Shown one piece after another: positions 17,747-25,172 of a DNA stretch of 64,000 bases. The notes under the pieces were generated by a model. That model saw only the letters and a program-made list of their open reading frames with translations, searched no databases and was not told where the DNA came from. This DNA comes from Cohnella panacarvi Gsoil 349 (GTDB lineage: Bacteria > Bacillota > Bacilli > Paenibacillales > Paenibacillaceae), in the NCBI RefSeq assembly GCF_000515335.1, contig NZ_KI911563.1, positions 1,628,056 through 1,692,055 on the forward strand, written 5' to 3'. Position 1 is the first letter of the stretch, and the number at the start of each line of letters is the position of its first letter. Made by a program: the position numbers and the translations under genes.

Positions 17747-18579
17747 CTTGTTCTGGACCGATGCACCATCAGCCTGCGCAGCCACGGACGATCGGTTTGT
17801 TGTAACCGCTTCGTCCAATTCAGCCGGTGGAGCAGCTTATTCGCCACCGGATCGAAGGAAGCCGCGTTCCTTTCTTGCGCGCTTAGCCATTCGTCCAGTC
17901 TTCCGCTGTCCAACTGCAGATGAAGGTTCTCGACCAGCTTCATCTCGGTAAATGCGATGCATCCTGTTTCTTTGCGGACTTCCTTCATGCGGTATCCCCC
18001 CGATATTCGTTCGTTTCCTTGCAGCAGCACCAATTCGAATTGCTCAGGCGCGATGCCGAACATCGAACCGACTTGACCGGTCCATTTATGGACGTCTTCT
18101 TGAAAATGGCTCAGACGACCGGTCGTTACGAGAAACCGGTCATCGGCTTCTCTCATCGCGCACACCGTAGCCGCATTGTCCCAATACGCGCTAACGTCGG
18201 CGATCGTAAGATCGAAGGCATCCCTCGCGGCAGCGAACAACTGGCTCATATCCTCCGGTTCGTAGTACTCCGCCTGTTCCCGGGCCATATTGCCGAATAG
18301 AACGCTCAACCCGCCCATTCGCGGCGATTGAAAGGCGTATTGCCGAAGCTTGTCCCCGGTTAACGTTCTCGCCCTAAGCTCCGGGCGAACGCCGTCCAGC
18401 GTAACCTCCGGTTTATCGACGCCCAAGTACAAATGCGACTTGGCGCTCTTCAGGTTCAAGCATAAATAGCCGACGCGCAGCTCCGTCGTGGCCGCGATCC
18501 GGTACGCCGTTCCTAGCGCCGTCAATGACGTGCCGATATTCGGCGTGGACCCTGCGAACGCTGCCAATCTTCCCGTCAT
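17743..18579 (-). CDS. tadZ: CpaE/TadZ-like MinD-fold protein with degenerate P-loop
   Basis: 278 residues. The N-terminus (GRLAAFAGSTPNIGTSLTAL) aligns with the deviant Walker A of ParA/MinD proteins, but the invariant GK(T/S) is missing. Later segments fit the fold: YEPEDMSQLFAAARDAFDLTIADVSAYWD resembles the switch/Walker-B region, and RFLVTTGRLSHFQ follows. TadZ/CpaE localises the pilus machine at the pole and is often ATPase-defective. The ATG follows GGAGGAAAGG and overlaps the rcpC/cpaB stop. The open frame extends far upstream in the cpaB antiphase and is not coding there. Confidence 0.72.
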   Translation of the reverse strand: MTGRLAAFAGSTPNIGTSLTALGTAYRIAATTELRVGYLCLNLKSAKSHLYLGVDKPEVTLDGVRPELRARTLTGDKLRQYAFQSPRMGGLSVLFGNMAREQAEYYEPEDMSQLFAAARDAFDLTIADVSAYWDNAATVCAMREADDRFLVTTGRLSHFQEDVHKWTGQVGSMFGIAPEQFELVLLQGNERISGGYRMKEVRKETGCIAFTEMKLVENLHLQLDSGRLDEWLSAQERNAASFDPVANKLLHRLNWTKRLQQTDRPWLRRLMVHRSRTR

Positions 18580-19304
18580 TCCCTTTCCTCCTCCTTCTCT
18601 CCAATGGATGACGCTTGGTAAGCGATAATCAGCTTGGCGCCCCCTCCTTTGCAGACAGCGTCCAATTCCAGCCATTGCGCTTCCGTCAGGTTCAAGTTGA
18701 TCGAATCGATCGCTCCGTTGGCGTCCCTCCGCGAGGCATACATGCTCTCCTTGTCGTCGTTCGCGAGCGAGAGCAAATTCGGATTTTTCGGATCGTCGAT
18801 CTCCAGGTTCGCAGCCGTCTTGACCGCAGCCACGACGATTTGCCCGTCGAACAGCTTGCGCGAAGGCGCTTGTTCCGACTCCCCGGATACGTACACCGCG
18901 ACTTGATCTCCGGCGCGAATGCCATTGGATATCGACTTGACGTAGGCTCGCGGAATTTGGAAAGTCGCTTCGTCCACCCGAGGAAGCAGCCTGTATTTGT
19001 CCAGCTTCCAACGAAGCAGCGGCTCTCCCCCGCCGAGAGGTACGACCGCTTCCATGCCGACCGCGTCTGCCATCGCCCTGACCATCCCCTCATCTACCGC
19101 TCCTCGAGGCAGATCTATCGTCTTCAGATCCGCTTCGGTCAACATCGTGCCGACCGGAACGAACCGCTTCGGAGCGACGACCTCCACCGTCTCCTCGAGC
19201 TTGATCTGTTTCAATTGAAGCAGGTATACGCCGTACACCAGCAGACCGGACAATACGGCCGCCGCTAGACTGATCGTCAGTTGCTTGCGCCTGTTCATCT
19301 CCAT
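18576..19304 (-). CDS. cpaB: CpaB/RcpC-like SAF-domain pilus assembly protein
   Basis: 242 residues: an N-terminal transmembrane helix (about 9-28, LTISLAAAVLSGLLVYGVYL) followed by an SAF domain (VVAPKRFVPVGTMLTEADLKTIDLP) and a longer beta-rich region. CpaB/RcpC proteins act outside the membrane in Flp pilus assembly. First gene of the operon; its stop overlaps the tadZ start by 4 bp. Immediately upstream is a terminator-like hairpin that any transcript from the only visible promoter must read through. Confidence 0.8.
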   Translation of the reverse strand: MEMNRRKQLTISLAAAVLSGLLVYGVYLLQLKQIKLEETVEVVAPKRFVPVGTMLTEADLKTIDLPRGAVDEGMVRAMADAVGMEAVVPLGGGEPLLRWKLDKYRLLPRVDEATFQIPRAYVKSISNGIRAGDQVAVYVSGESEQAPSRKLFDGQIVVAAVKTAANLEIDDPKNPNLLSLANDDKESMYASRRDANGAIDSINLNLTEAQWLELDAVCKGGGAKLIIAYQASSIGEKEEERE

Positions 19305-19328
19305 CACCGCTTTCCGGAAAAATAAAAA

Positions 19329-19364
19329 ACGCAGGCGTAGGAGATCAATCTCCTTCGCCTGCGT
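19329..19364 (-). terminator. Intrinsic terminator in Tad operon leader (possible attenuator)
   Basis: The arms ACGCAGGCG (19329-19337) and CGCCTGCGT (19356-19364) enclose AGGAGAT/ATCTCCT, giving an almost uninterrupted long stem, followed on the minus strand by TTTTTTATTTTT. It lies 25 bp before cpaB and downstream of a consensus promoter (19408-19436). It could simply terminate the upstream MBL gene, but no promoter fits in the 24 bp left before cpaB. A competing hairpin CTGCG-AAGCA-CGCAG on the minus strand (about 19359-19373) would occlude part of the 5' arm. Confidence 0.75.
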
Positions 19365-19407
19365 GCTTCGCAGCGATCAAATAGCCTATATCGGATTTGT
19401 CACGCTC

Positions 19408-19436
19408 AATATAACAAATACACGTACGGGTGTAAA
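19408..19436 (-). promoter_or_regulatory. SigmaA-type promoter upstream of Tad operon
   Basis: On the minus strand, -35 TTTACA (19431-19436) and -10 TATATT (19408-19413) are separated by exactly 17 nt, with an A-rich stretch upstream. The predicted RNA start, near 19401, is about 37 nt before the strong terminator hairpin, so the default product would be a short RNA of about 75-80 nt. Confidence 0.55.
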
Positions 19437-19467
19437 GCCCTTTTTTATCCAATTGACGATTCCCGGG

Positions 19468-20094
19468 CTATGCGCTTACGAACGGATTATCCCGTTTCTC
19501 TTCCCCGATCGTCGTCTCCGAACCGTGGCCCGGCAGCACGATAACGGTGTCGGGCAACGTATACAGCTTCTCGCGGATCGAACGGACAAGCTGCCCGTGA
19601 TCGGCGCCGGGCATGCCCGTCGCCCCGATCGAGCGGCGGAACAACGCGTCTCCGGAGAACAGGAAATCGCCGACCAAGAAACTCACGCTGCCCGGGGAAT
19701 GCCCCGGCGTATGCAGCACATGGAACGTCTCGCCGATCAACCCCAGCGACTGCCCGTCCTCGAGCAAGTAGTCCGGGGGCGACGCCGTAATCTCCGGCAC
19801 GTTCGGCCAATTGAGCGATAGATTACGATCCGTGTCCCACAGCCAGTCTTTCTCCAAGTCATGGAGGTATACCGGGCAATCATATCGCTTCCGCAGCGCT
19901 TCGACGCCGCCGAAATGGTCGAAATGCGCATGCGTCAGGAGGATCGCCTCGACCTTCAGGCCGTCAAGCTGCCGCATAAGCGCTTCGTCCGCCGTGCCGG
20001 GGTCGATGACGACCGCTTTCGTGCCAGCCTCATTCACGACGACGTACGCGTTCGTCTGCACCACGCCGAGACAATAGGAGCGATAGGTCGGCAT
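19468..20094 (-). CDS. MBL-fold metallohydrolase (glyoxalase II-like), copy 2
   Basis: 208 residues with the metallo-beta-lactamase motif THAHFDHFGG, later ligands HTPGHSPGS, SGDALF and LPGHG. Single-domain members of this size hydrolyse thioesters such as hydroxyacyl-glutathione or bacillithiol conjugates; the substrate here is unknown. It starts 1 nt after the stop of a clearly paralogous gene (20096-20725). By eye the two share roughly two thirds to three quarters of their residues, including the identical run GLKVEAILLTHAHFDH and the C-terminal EEKRDNP. No separate ribosome site is obvious, so coupling is likely. Confidence 0.88.
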   Translation of the reverse strand: MPTYRSYCLGVVQTNAYVVVNEAGTKAVVIDPGTADEALMRQLDGLKVEAILLTHAHFDHFGGVEALRKRYDCPVYLHDLEKDWLWDTDRNLSLNWPNVPEITASPPDYLLEDGQSLGLIGETFHVLHTPGHSPGSVSFLVGDFLFSGDALFRRSIGATGMPGADHGQLVRSIREKLYTLPDTVIVLPGHGSETTIGEEKRDNPFVSA

Positions 20095-20095
20095 C

Positions 20096-20725
20096 TTATG
20101 CTCTCACGTACGGATTGTCCCGCTTCTCTTCCCCGATCGTCGTATCCGGCCCGTGACCCGGCAATACGATAACGGAATCGGGCAATGCGTACAGCTTCTC
20201 GCGGATCGAACGGGACAACTGCTCGTGATTGCCGCCGGGCAAATCGGTACGCCCGACGGAACGCCGGAACAGCGCGTCTCCGGCGAACAGCAAATCGCCG
20301 ACCAAGAAGCTTACGCTGCCCGGGGAATGTCCGGGCGTATGCAGCACTCGGAAATTCTCTCCGAGGAACGTCAGCGATTGACCGTCCGCGAGCAAATGCT
20401 CCGGAGCATCCGTCGTGATCGGAGGCGTCACCTGCGCCCAGCGCAGGGAGCCGTTCTTGGCGGCGTCGGTCAGCCAATCCTTCTCCAGCGAATGAATGTA
20501 AACCGGACATTCATAGCGCTTGCGCAAAGCGTCTACGCCGCCGATATGATCGAAGTGCGCGTGTGTCAGCAGAATCGCCTCGACCTTCAGGCCGTCCAGC
20601 TTGCGCATGAGCGCGCCGTCGGCCGTACCCGGATCGATGACGACCGCATGCGTACGCTCCGCGTTCACGACGGCGTAGCCGTTCGTCTCCAGCGCGCCTA
20701 GACTATAGGTATGGAACGTCAACAT
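20096..20725 (-). CDS. MBL-fold metallohydrolase (glyoxalase II-like), copy 1
   Basis: 209 residues, paralogue of the following gene, with the same zinc motif (THAHFDHIGG), HTPGHSPGS, AGDALF and LPGHG. It starts at the ATG at 20723-20725, with AAGGGG 10 nt upstream; the open frame continues upstream over the thioredoxin-like gene but that part is a shadow. Both copies keep all visible zinc ligands, so neither looks like a pseudogene. Confidence 0.88.
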   Translation of the reverse strand: MLTFHTYSLGALETNGYAVVNAERTHAVVIDPGTADGALMRKLDGLKVEAILLTHAHFDHIGGVDALRKRYECPVYIHSLEKDWLTDAAKNGSLRWAQVTPPITTDAPEHLLADGQSLTFLGENFRVLHTPGHSPGSVSFLVGDLLFAGDALFRRSVGRTDLPGGNHEQLSRSIREKLYALPDSVIVLPGHGPDTTIGEEKRDNPYVRA

Positions 20726-20739
20726 GATCGATAAACCCC

Positions 20740-21306
20740 TTATACCCCGGACAGAAGCTCGCGCAGCTCTTCCAGAATCAGCTTCTGATAGTCGGTGCCT
20801 TCGCCGTAACGCGCCATGATCTCTTTGCGCGCCGCAGCCAGATTGTCCTGATAATCCGGCGCCTCGCGGTCCGGATTGTCGCGTTTGAACGCCACCATCG
20901 GCTCTTGGATGTACTTCGGACGAGGTCCCCATTTGCCAAGCAGATGACCGCCCGTGTCCACGATCAGCACGACCGGAATCGAACGTCCGCCCATCACGAG
21001 GAACTGGTCGATCAACTCCAGGTGCTGCTCCATAATGTACATTTCCGTAGGGATGCCTGCCTTCTCCATCGCCGCGAGAACGACGGGAACGTTGCGCACG
21101 ACGTCGCCGCACCATTCCGCCGCGATGATCATGCAGCGCAGGTCGTCTCGGTTATTCTGCGATTCGAAGAAATACTCCGTGTCCGCGTCCGGCCACTCGA
21201 ACTTCTCCTGCCACGAACGGAGAGCCTCTTGATTCTTGGCCATTCCGTCTATGAATTGCTGCGGCGAGATGCCTTTTCTCAAATAATCTCCCAATTGCTG
21301 ACTCAT
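20740..21306 (-). CDS. Thioredoxin-fold protein with monothiol WCGD motif
   Basis: 188 residues. A helical N-terminal segment (1-50) precedes a thioredoxin-like domain: MIIAAEWCGDVVRNVPVVLAAMEKAGI, later RSIPVVLIVDTGGHLLGKWGPRP with the cis-proline. The usual WCGPC is replaced by WCGD, leaving a single cysteine, so ordinary disulfide exchange is unlikely. Small Bacillota proteins of this type are annotated only as thioredoxin family. AAGGAGAGG lies 5 nt before the ATG at 21304-21306. The two MBL genes follow at short spacing. Confidence 0.78.
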   Translation of the reverse strand: MSQQLGDYLRKGISPQQFIDGMAKNQEALRSWQEKFEWPDADTEYFFESQNNRDDLRCMIIAAEWCGDVVRNVPVVLAAMEKAGIPTEMYIMEQHLELIDQFLVMGGRSIPVVLIVDTGGHLLGKWGPRPKYIQEPMVAFKRDNPDREAPDYQDNLAAARKEIMARYGEGTDYQKLILEELRELLSGV

Positions 21307-21359
21307 CGTAACCTCTCCTTGATCAATCTGATTTTTCGCCGAGCCCGAACAAGCTCTCT

Positions 21360-21971
21360 TTATTTGTTTTTGCCCCGCTTGCGCCAATACTGAACGACAA
21401 AGTACAAACAAAGAAGCCCGAGAGCCGAACAAAGGATCCATATCACCAGGTCCCCCGACTCGCTTTCGATCGTGTCCCATTTATTCCCGAGCTCGTTACC
21501 TAAATAAACGAACAAGATCGACCACGGAATAGATGCCAGTGCGGTGAGCAGCGTGTATAAGCTTAGTTTCATCCGCGCCATTCCCGCAGGGATCGATATG
21601 ACTTGTCTCATCACCGGCACGAACCGCGCGGTGAATACGATGATCGTCCCGTGCTTCTCGAACCATCGCTCCGCGATATCGATATGCTTCGGCTTCAAGT
21701 GCAAATACTTGCCGAACTTGTCCACGAAAGGCCGTCCGCCGTACCTCCCGATGGCGTAGAGGAGCCACTGCTGCAGGAGCGCGCCGATCACGCCGCATAT
21801 GACGGCGACCGGGAACGAAACTTCTCCGCGGAACACGAGATACCCCGCGTATGCCAAGACGATTTCGCTCGGAATGACTTCGATGGCGAGACCGATAATA
21901 ATACCCCAATACCCTAAGTCCTCGATCCATAACAACAATTGGTCAAGCCATTGGTGAATCGTATCCATCAT
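21360..21971 (-). CDS. DedA family membrane protein
   Basis: 203 residues with four to five hydrophobic segments and the DedA hallmarks: EVIPSEIVLAYAGYL with conserved acidic residue, the re-entrant GALLQQWLLYAIGRYGG, and FTARFVPVMRQVISIPAGMARM. DedA/SNARE-associated proteins act as lipid scramblases or undecaprenyl-phosphate/phosphatidylethanolamine transporters in Bacillota; which lipid is moved here cannot be told. Downstream lies the thioredoxin-like gene with 53 bp between. Confidence 0.88.
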   Translation of the reverse strand: MMDTIHQWLDQLLLWIEDLGYWGIIIGLAIEVIPSEIVLAYAGYLVFRGEVSFPVAVICGVIGALLQQWLLYAIGRYGGRPFVDKFGKYLHLKPKHIDIAERWFEKHGTIIVFTARFVPVMRQVISIPAGMARMKLSLYTLLTALASIPWSILFVYLGNELGNKWDTIESESGDLVIWILCSALGLLCLYFVVQYWRKRGKNK

Positions 21972-22140
21972 CGCGCAAACCTGCTTTCTCTCCCATGATT
22001 ACCGTTACCATTCTAGCATATGGTATGTTGCTTGTTCCACTTCAAGACTTGTCTCGTTATTTCGTACGGGCCTGTCATGACGGAGCGGACATGCGCATAC
22101 ACATTCGGTAGGTGGACAAAGTTGAAGAGGAGAGAGTGGC

Positions 22141-22590
22141 ATGAGCAAAGTCGTATTACTTAACCGGAAAAAGATTCAGTTTTACGGTATTTTGGCGCTC
22201 GTCGTGATCCTGGCGGGGGCATACATCGGGTGGCAGCAGTCCAAGCCTGCGTCGGCGCCGGCCGCGTCCGGCGACGTGCAAGTGTATCACATGGTTACGG
22301 GCGAATTTACGGCAGACGTCGGCGGCAAAAAGCTCGAAGCCTACCAATTCATTCCCGGTTCCATCTACGTGAAAAGAAACCAGCCGGTAGAGCTTCGCAT
22401 CTCGGGCGTCAACGGCCAATCGCATCCTTTCGTAATCGAAGGACTCGGCATCTCCGCAACCGTCAATAAAGGCAAAACGACGATCGTGAAATTCACGCCG
22501 AAGGAGTCCGGAGTCTACAGCATTATTTGCGAGACCCACTCCGAAGAAAACTCAAGCACCCCGATGATCGGTTACTTGTACGTTCAGTAA
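22141..22590 (+). CDS. Membrane-anchored cupredoxin-domain protein
   Basis: 149 residues: an N-terminal transmembrane anchor (about 12-32), a short Pro/Ala/Ser linker, and a cupredoxin domain (about 45-149). Likely copper ligands are the His of GQSHPF, the Cys of SIICETH and the following His. It would sit outside the membrane as an electron carrier or copper-binding protein. GAGGAGAG precedes the ATG and a strong terminator follows the stop, so it appears monocistronic. It is divergent from dedA. Confidence 0.82.
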   Translation: MSKVVLLNRKKIQFYGILALVVILAGAYIGWQQSKPASAPAASGDVQVYHMVTGEFTADVGGKKLEAYQFIPGSIYVKRNQPVELRISGVNGQSHPFVIEGLGISATVNKGKTTIVKFTPKESGVYSIICETHSEENSSTPMIGYLYVQ

Positions 22591-22606
22591 GCATAGTCCG
22601 ATTCGC

Positions 22607-22634
22607 GAAGAACGCTCTTATGGGAGCGTTCTTC
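22607..22634 (+). terminator. Cupredoxin gene terminator
   Basis: The 11-bp perfect arms GAAGAACGCTC (22607-22617) and GAGCGTTCTTC (22624-22634) flank a 6-nt loop, followed by TTGCTCGTTC. Confidence 0.8.
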
Positions 22635-22721
22635 TTGCTCGTTCTAGACGTTCGCCCAACCCGGTGTCCCCTCCCCTGCCCTCCGCATAGGGTATCGAAA
22701 GAGAGGCATGGTGAAGCAAGG

Positions 22722-23033
22722 ATGACAATATTCAAAGAAAAGCATACTTCCCCTCTTCCGTCCCCGCGGAGCATTCGCAGGGCGTGCGGCAACGAGCTGT
22801 ACAGGACGGTCAAGAGGCTGAAGCTGCACGTCCCCGCCCCCCTTGTGAAGCAAGCCGAAGAGTCATACGTGCGCAAAGTGATCGGCAACCTGCTCTGGAT
22901 CCACGATAACCGCAGCAATCGCAAGGCGCTGGCCGATTGGTGGGACGATGCGGTCAGCGAAGAAATCGCCGCGTTGTGGAACGTCGATCTCGAGCGTCTG
23001 CGGCAAGCGTTCAGAGCGGCATTCGGCGGATAA
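22722..23033 (+). CDS. Conserved hypothetical protein (103 aa)
   Basis: A small basic, helical, soluble protein with RRACGNELYRTVKRLKLHVP and VKQAEESYVRKVIGNLLWIHDNRSNRKALADWWDD. It resembles short proteins of unknown function common in Paenibacillaceae. The ATG at 22722 has only a weak AAGG directly upstream and GAGAGG at 15 nt, so the exact start is unsure; the frame extends 5' into the cupredoxin gene without support. Function unknown. Confidence 0.6.
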   Translation: MTIFKEKHTSPLPSPRSIRRACGNELYRTVKRLKLHVPAPLVKQAEESYVRKVIGNLLWIHDNRSNRKALADWWDDAVSEEIAALWNVDLERLRQAFRAAFGG

Positions 23034-23123
23034 GGGACGATCATTCGTGCAGGACTCGCGCCGGAGCGGCGGTCATCCTCCAGAAGATTTGAAGTAAATA
23101 AGTCCTGTAAGCAGCACCAAGAG

Positions 23124-23353
23124 GCCAACGCAGCGTCATCTCATTGCTCGACACTAACTGCATGAACGGCAGGTATTCCAATCGAGCGAGTTTAGTCCTT
23201 GACCTGTAAACGGTACGAAGTGCAGCTATTTTGTGGAAAATGAGAGTTCTGACGGTTTCGGCGATAATGAGATGTATTCAATGCCGTTATTCAGTAGAAA
23301 AAGGGCGATATGGCGATACGAACTGTACTCCGTGCAGTTGGGGTAGCGAGGAA
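23124..23353 (+). repeat. Dispersed ~230-bp intergenic repeat, copy 1
   Basis: A non-coding stretch in the 459-bp convergent gap 23034-23492. It is closely similar, in inverted orientation, to 52199-52426. Shared blocks include CTCGACACTAACTGCATGAA, CCTTGACCTGTAAACGGTAC, GGTTTCGGCGATAATGAG and GAACTGTACTCCGTGCAGT. Inside, a pattern (T)GCAG(C/T)TATTCxGTAGAAAA recurs about every 55-60 nt (cgaaGTGCAGC..., caATGCCGTTATTCAGTAG..., cCGTGCAGT), so the element is itself built of degenerate subunits. No transposase and no conserved ORF. Confidence 0.75.
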
Positions 23354-23413
23354 GGCTATGCGCTGTCGGTCAATCGGGTGATTGAAGAAGGCTGCGATGG
23401 ACCAAAAAACGCG

Positions 23414-23454
23414 AAATGGTGGCTACAGGGATCATCCCCCTATAGCCACCATTT
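23414..23454 (-). terminator. Long hairpin, terminator of the gene at 23493-23852
   Basis: AAATGGTGGCTA (23414-23425) pairs with TAGCCACCATTT (23443-23454), extended inward by AGGG/CCCT after one mismatch. The minus strand continues CGCGTTTTTTGG. Part of the arm (GGCTACAGG) also flanks repeat copy 2 near 52190, so the hairpin may belong to the repeat unit. Confidence 0.65.
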
Positions 23455-23492
23455 CTAAAATATGATCGATTTTCTTTCAGCAAGCTCGAAGA

Positions 23493-23852
23493 TTAACCGA
23501 TGACGACGAACGTCTCGATGCCCGCGGGAATCGTCCTCGTACGGAACAAGACGCCGTTCGCGTTGAAGAGACGAAGCGTAAAGCGGGAGGTCGTTAACGT
23601 TCTGACGTTGTTGAAGCGCGCAACGCCGAAACGGTCGAATCTCGTCGTCGCTACGAGCGTGCCCCCGATCGATAAGCTGGCGAAAAATCCGGTTGTATTA
23701 AAGGGAACGCCGTTCCTTTGCACCCATTCGACCGTGAGGCGGGTAAAAATCGGTCCCGTTCTCAAGGCGCGGGGTCTCTTGATCGATGTTCGGCGCACGA
23801 TTCTGGATCGGCCTGAATCGGACCTCGGCGGTGTTGGACACCGGACAGTCAT
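23493..23852 (-). CDS. Hypothetical beta-rich protein (119 aa)
   Basis: A very Arg/Thr-rich, basic N-terminus (TVRCPTPPRSDSGRSRIVRR) precedes a predicted beta-sandwich-like region with alternating hydrophobics: TGPIFTRLTVEWVQRNGVPF, FFASLSIGGTLVATTRFDRFG, RFTLRLFNANGVLFRTRTIP, ending ETFVVIG. No signal peptide or known catalytic motif. AAGGAGTG lies 5 nt before the ATG (23850-23852). Flanked by the repeat and its hairpin on one side and a 340-bp gene-poor stretch on the other. Function not recognised. Confidence 0.6.
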   Translation of the reverse strand: MTVRCPTPPRSDSGRSRIVRRTSIKRPRALRTGPIFTRLTVEWVQRNGVPFNTTGFFASLSIGGTLVATTRFDRFGVARFNNVRTLTTSRFTLRLFNANGVLFRTRTIPAGIETFVVIG

Positions 23853-24192
23853 GGAATCACTCCTTGAAGCGATAGTTTCAACTTCAATGTATGTGGTTCC
23901 ATCGCCGACAGCTACGGGCAGCCTCCTATGAACGCGTCCATTTATTCGTCCAATAACTTTAGCGCCATCTCCTGCCAATCGCCGGCCAACCTAACGTAAC
24001 GCAAACAATCCCGGATCCTATAGGCGCCGGCAGCAGTTGCACCATTCTTTTTGCGCCTTCTATCGTCAATCTCCCCACGATATCCCTTCAAGCGATAACA
24101 AATAAGTCCTCGCCATTAACGAACGAAACCTGCCTAAAGTTGCATCGCATGACCGCAAATAAAAAAGGCCCCGCTCGGGAGCCTGTAATCGA
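23853..24192. other. 340-bp gene-poor intergenic stretch
   Basis: It holds the promoter region of the 23493 gene (none recognisable by eye) and the PilZ-gene terminator at its right end. Short minus-strand frames exist, for example about 39 codons near 23985-24100 following GGGGAG, but they lack conservation or coupling evidence and are not called. Confidence 0.4.
24166..24184 (-). terminator. PilZ gene terminator
   Basis: A short GC-rich hairpin (AGGC...GCCT with an inner CCG/CGG) is followed on the minus strand by TTTTTTATTT, starting 9 bp after the PilZ stop. Confidence 0.65.
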
Positions 24193-24891
24193 TTAGAAGC
24201 GTTTTTTCATGACCGTTTCCTTGCGAAGCGCAGCGCTCTTCTCCACCTGATGCTTCAAGATCATAGCTCTAAGCGGGCGCATCATCTCCTGCTCGATCAA
24301 GTGCATTTTCGCGCCTAGCAGCAGTTTGTCGTCTTGACGTTCTCTCCGGATCACTTCGAGCTCGCAATTGAAGGCGAAGTCGAATTCGACGCTCGCTCTT
24401 AGCTTCATATTGCGAAAAATTTGCGTTGTATCGGGCGCCGAAATACCGATACCGGACAGACTGATGTCGTTCACCTCGAACGTTAACGGGTGCTCGAACT
24501 TCATTACCTGCCCGCCTTCGTCTTGAACGGAGTGAACCATTATGCTCCCGTTGACGTTGACGCGAGGATGCTCGCGCCTTTCCTTGAACCGTTTCTGCAC
24601 GTTGGGCGGCTGAATCAAGGCGATCGCGCCTTCGTATTTGGCGAACACGGTCGATTGGATCGTCTGCAAACCCGCGGGAGAATAGACCGTCAGCTTCACG
24701 CTCTCTCCTAATTCGAACTTGTCGAAATCGTGCAATTCGACTTCGAACAGCTCTCCTTCGACGTGTGTCATCACCCCGGTCGTCAGGCTGTTCGCGCTCT
24801 CCACTACGGTCCGACAGTGCAACAGTACATTGAGAGGAGGAAGCTCCTTCTCGTCGGCTACAACTCTTTTTGCGTTTCCGGCCTGTGTCAT
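24193..24891 (-). CDS. PilZ-domain c-di-GMP effector (YcgR-like)
   Basis: 232 residues. The N-terminal half (about 20-105) resembles the YcgR-N/PilZN flagellar-brake-like domain (GELFEVELHDFDKFELGESVKLTVYSPAGL). The C-terminal half is PilZ, with RFKERREHPRVNV (an RxxxR c-di-GMP clamp around 101-110) and NDISLSGIGI (D/NxSxxG). It should bind c-di-GMP and act on motility, surface or exopolysaccharide targets. It lies 281 bp from a diguanylate cyclase-like gene on the same strand. The C-terminal tail is strongly basic (KETVMKKRF). Confidence 0.85.
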   Translation of the reverse strand: MTQAGNAKRVVADEKELPPLNVLLHCRTVVESANSLTTGVMTHVEGELFEVELHDFDKFELGESVKLTVYSPAGLQTIQSTVFAKYEGAIALIQPPNVQKRFKERREHPRVNVNGSIMVHSVQDEGGQVMKFEHPLTFEVNDISLSGIGISAPDTTQIFRNMKLRASVEFDFAFNCELEVIRRERQDDKLLLGAKMHLIEQEMMRPLRAMILKHQVEKSAALRKETVMKKRF

Positions 24892-25172
24892 CAGCTACCA
24901 CCTTTCCGCCTTCGGAAAATATCATTCTAGCGAAAAAAAGGCGGCCCCGTTAAGGAGCTGCCTGATGTACCTAATAGACCCAACTTACGGGACTGATCGG
25001 CAGCCAGGCTGTCATCGTTCGCGTGAACATTAGACCCTGTAGCTTTGCGTCCTTGCCTTTCAGCAAGTTTGCCATTATCGGATAGCCACAAATCGCATCT
25101 TGGAGAAGATTGTAACATAAACTTGTGACCTAAGTCACTAAGATTTCTATAAGAATAGGATTAGGGATGGAA

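Noticed and set aside
23231-23458. 75-codon plus-strand frame in repeat copy 1
   Set aside because: It lies within the non-coding repeat, copy 2 does not preserve it, and there is no ribosome site.
23985-24100. Short minus-strand frame (about 39 codons) after GGGGAG upstream of the 23493 gene
   Set aside because: No conserved features and a doubtful TTG/GTG start.
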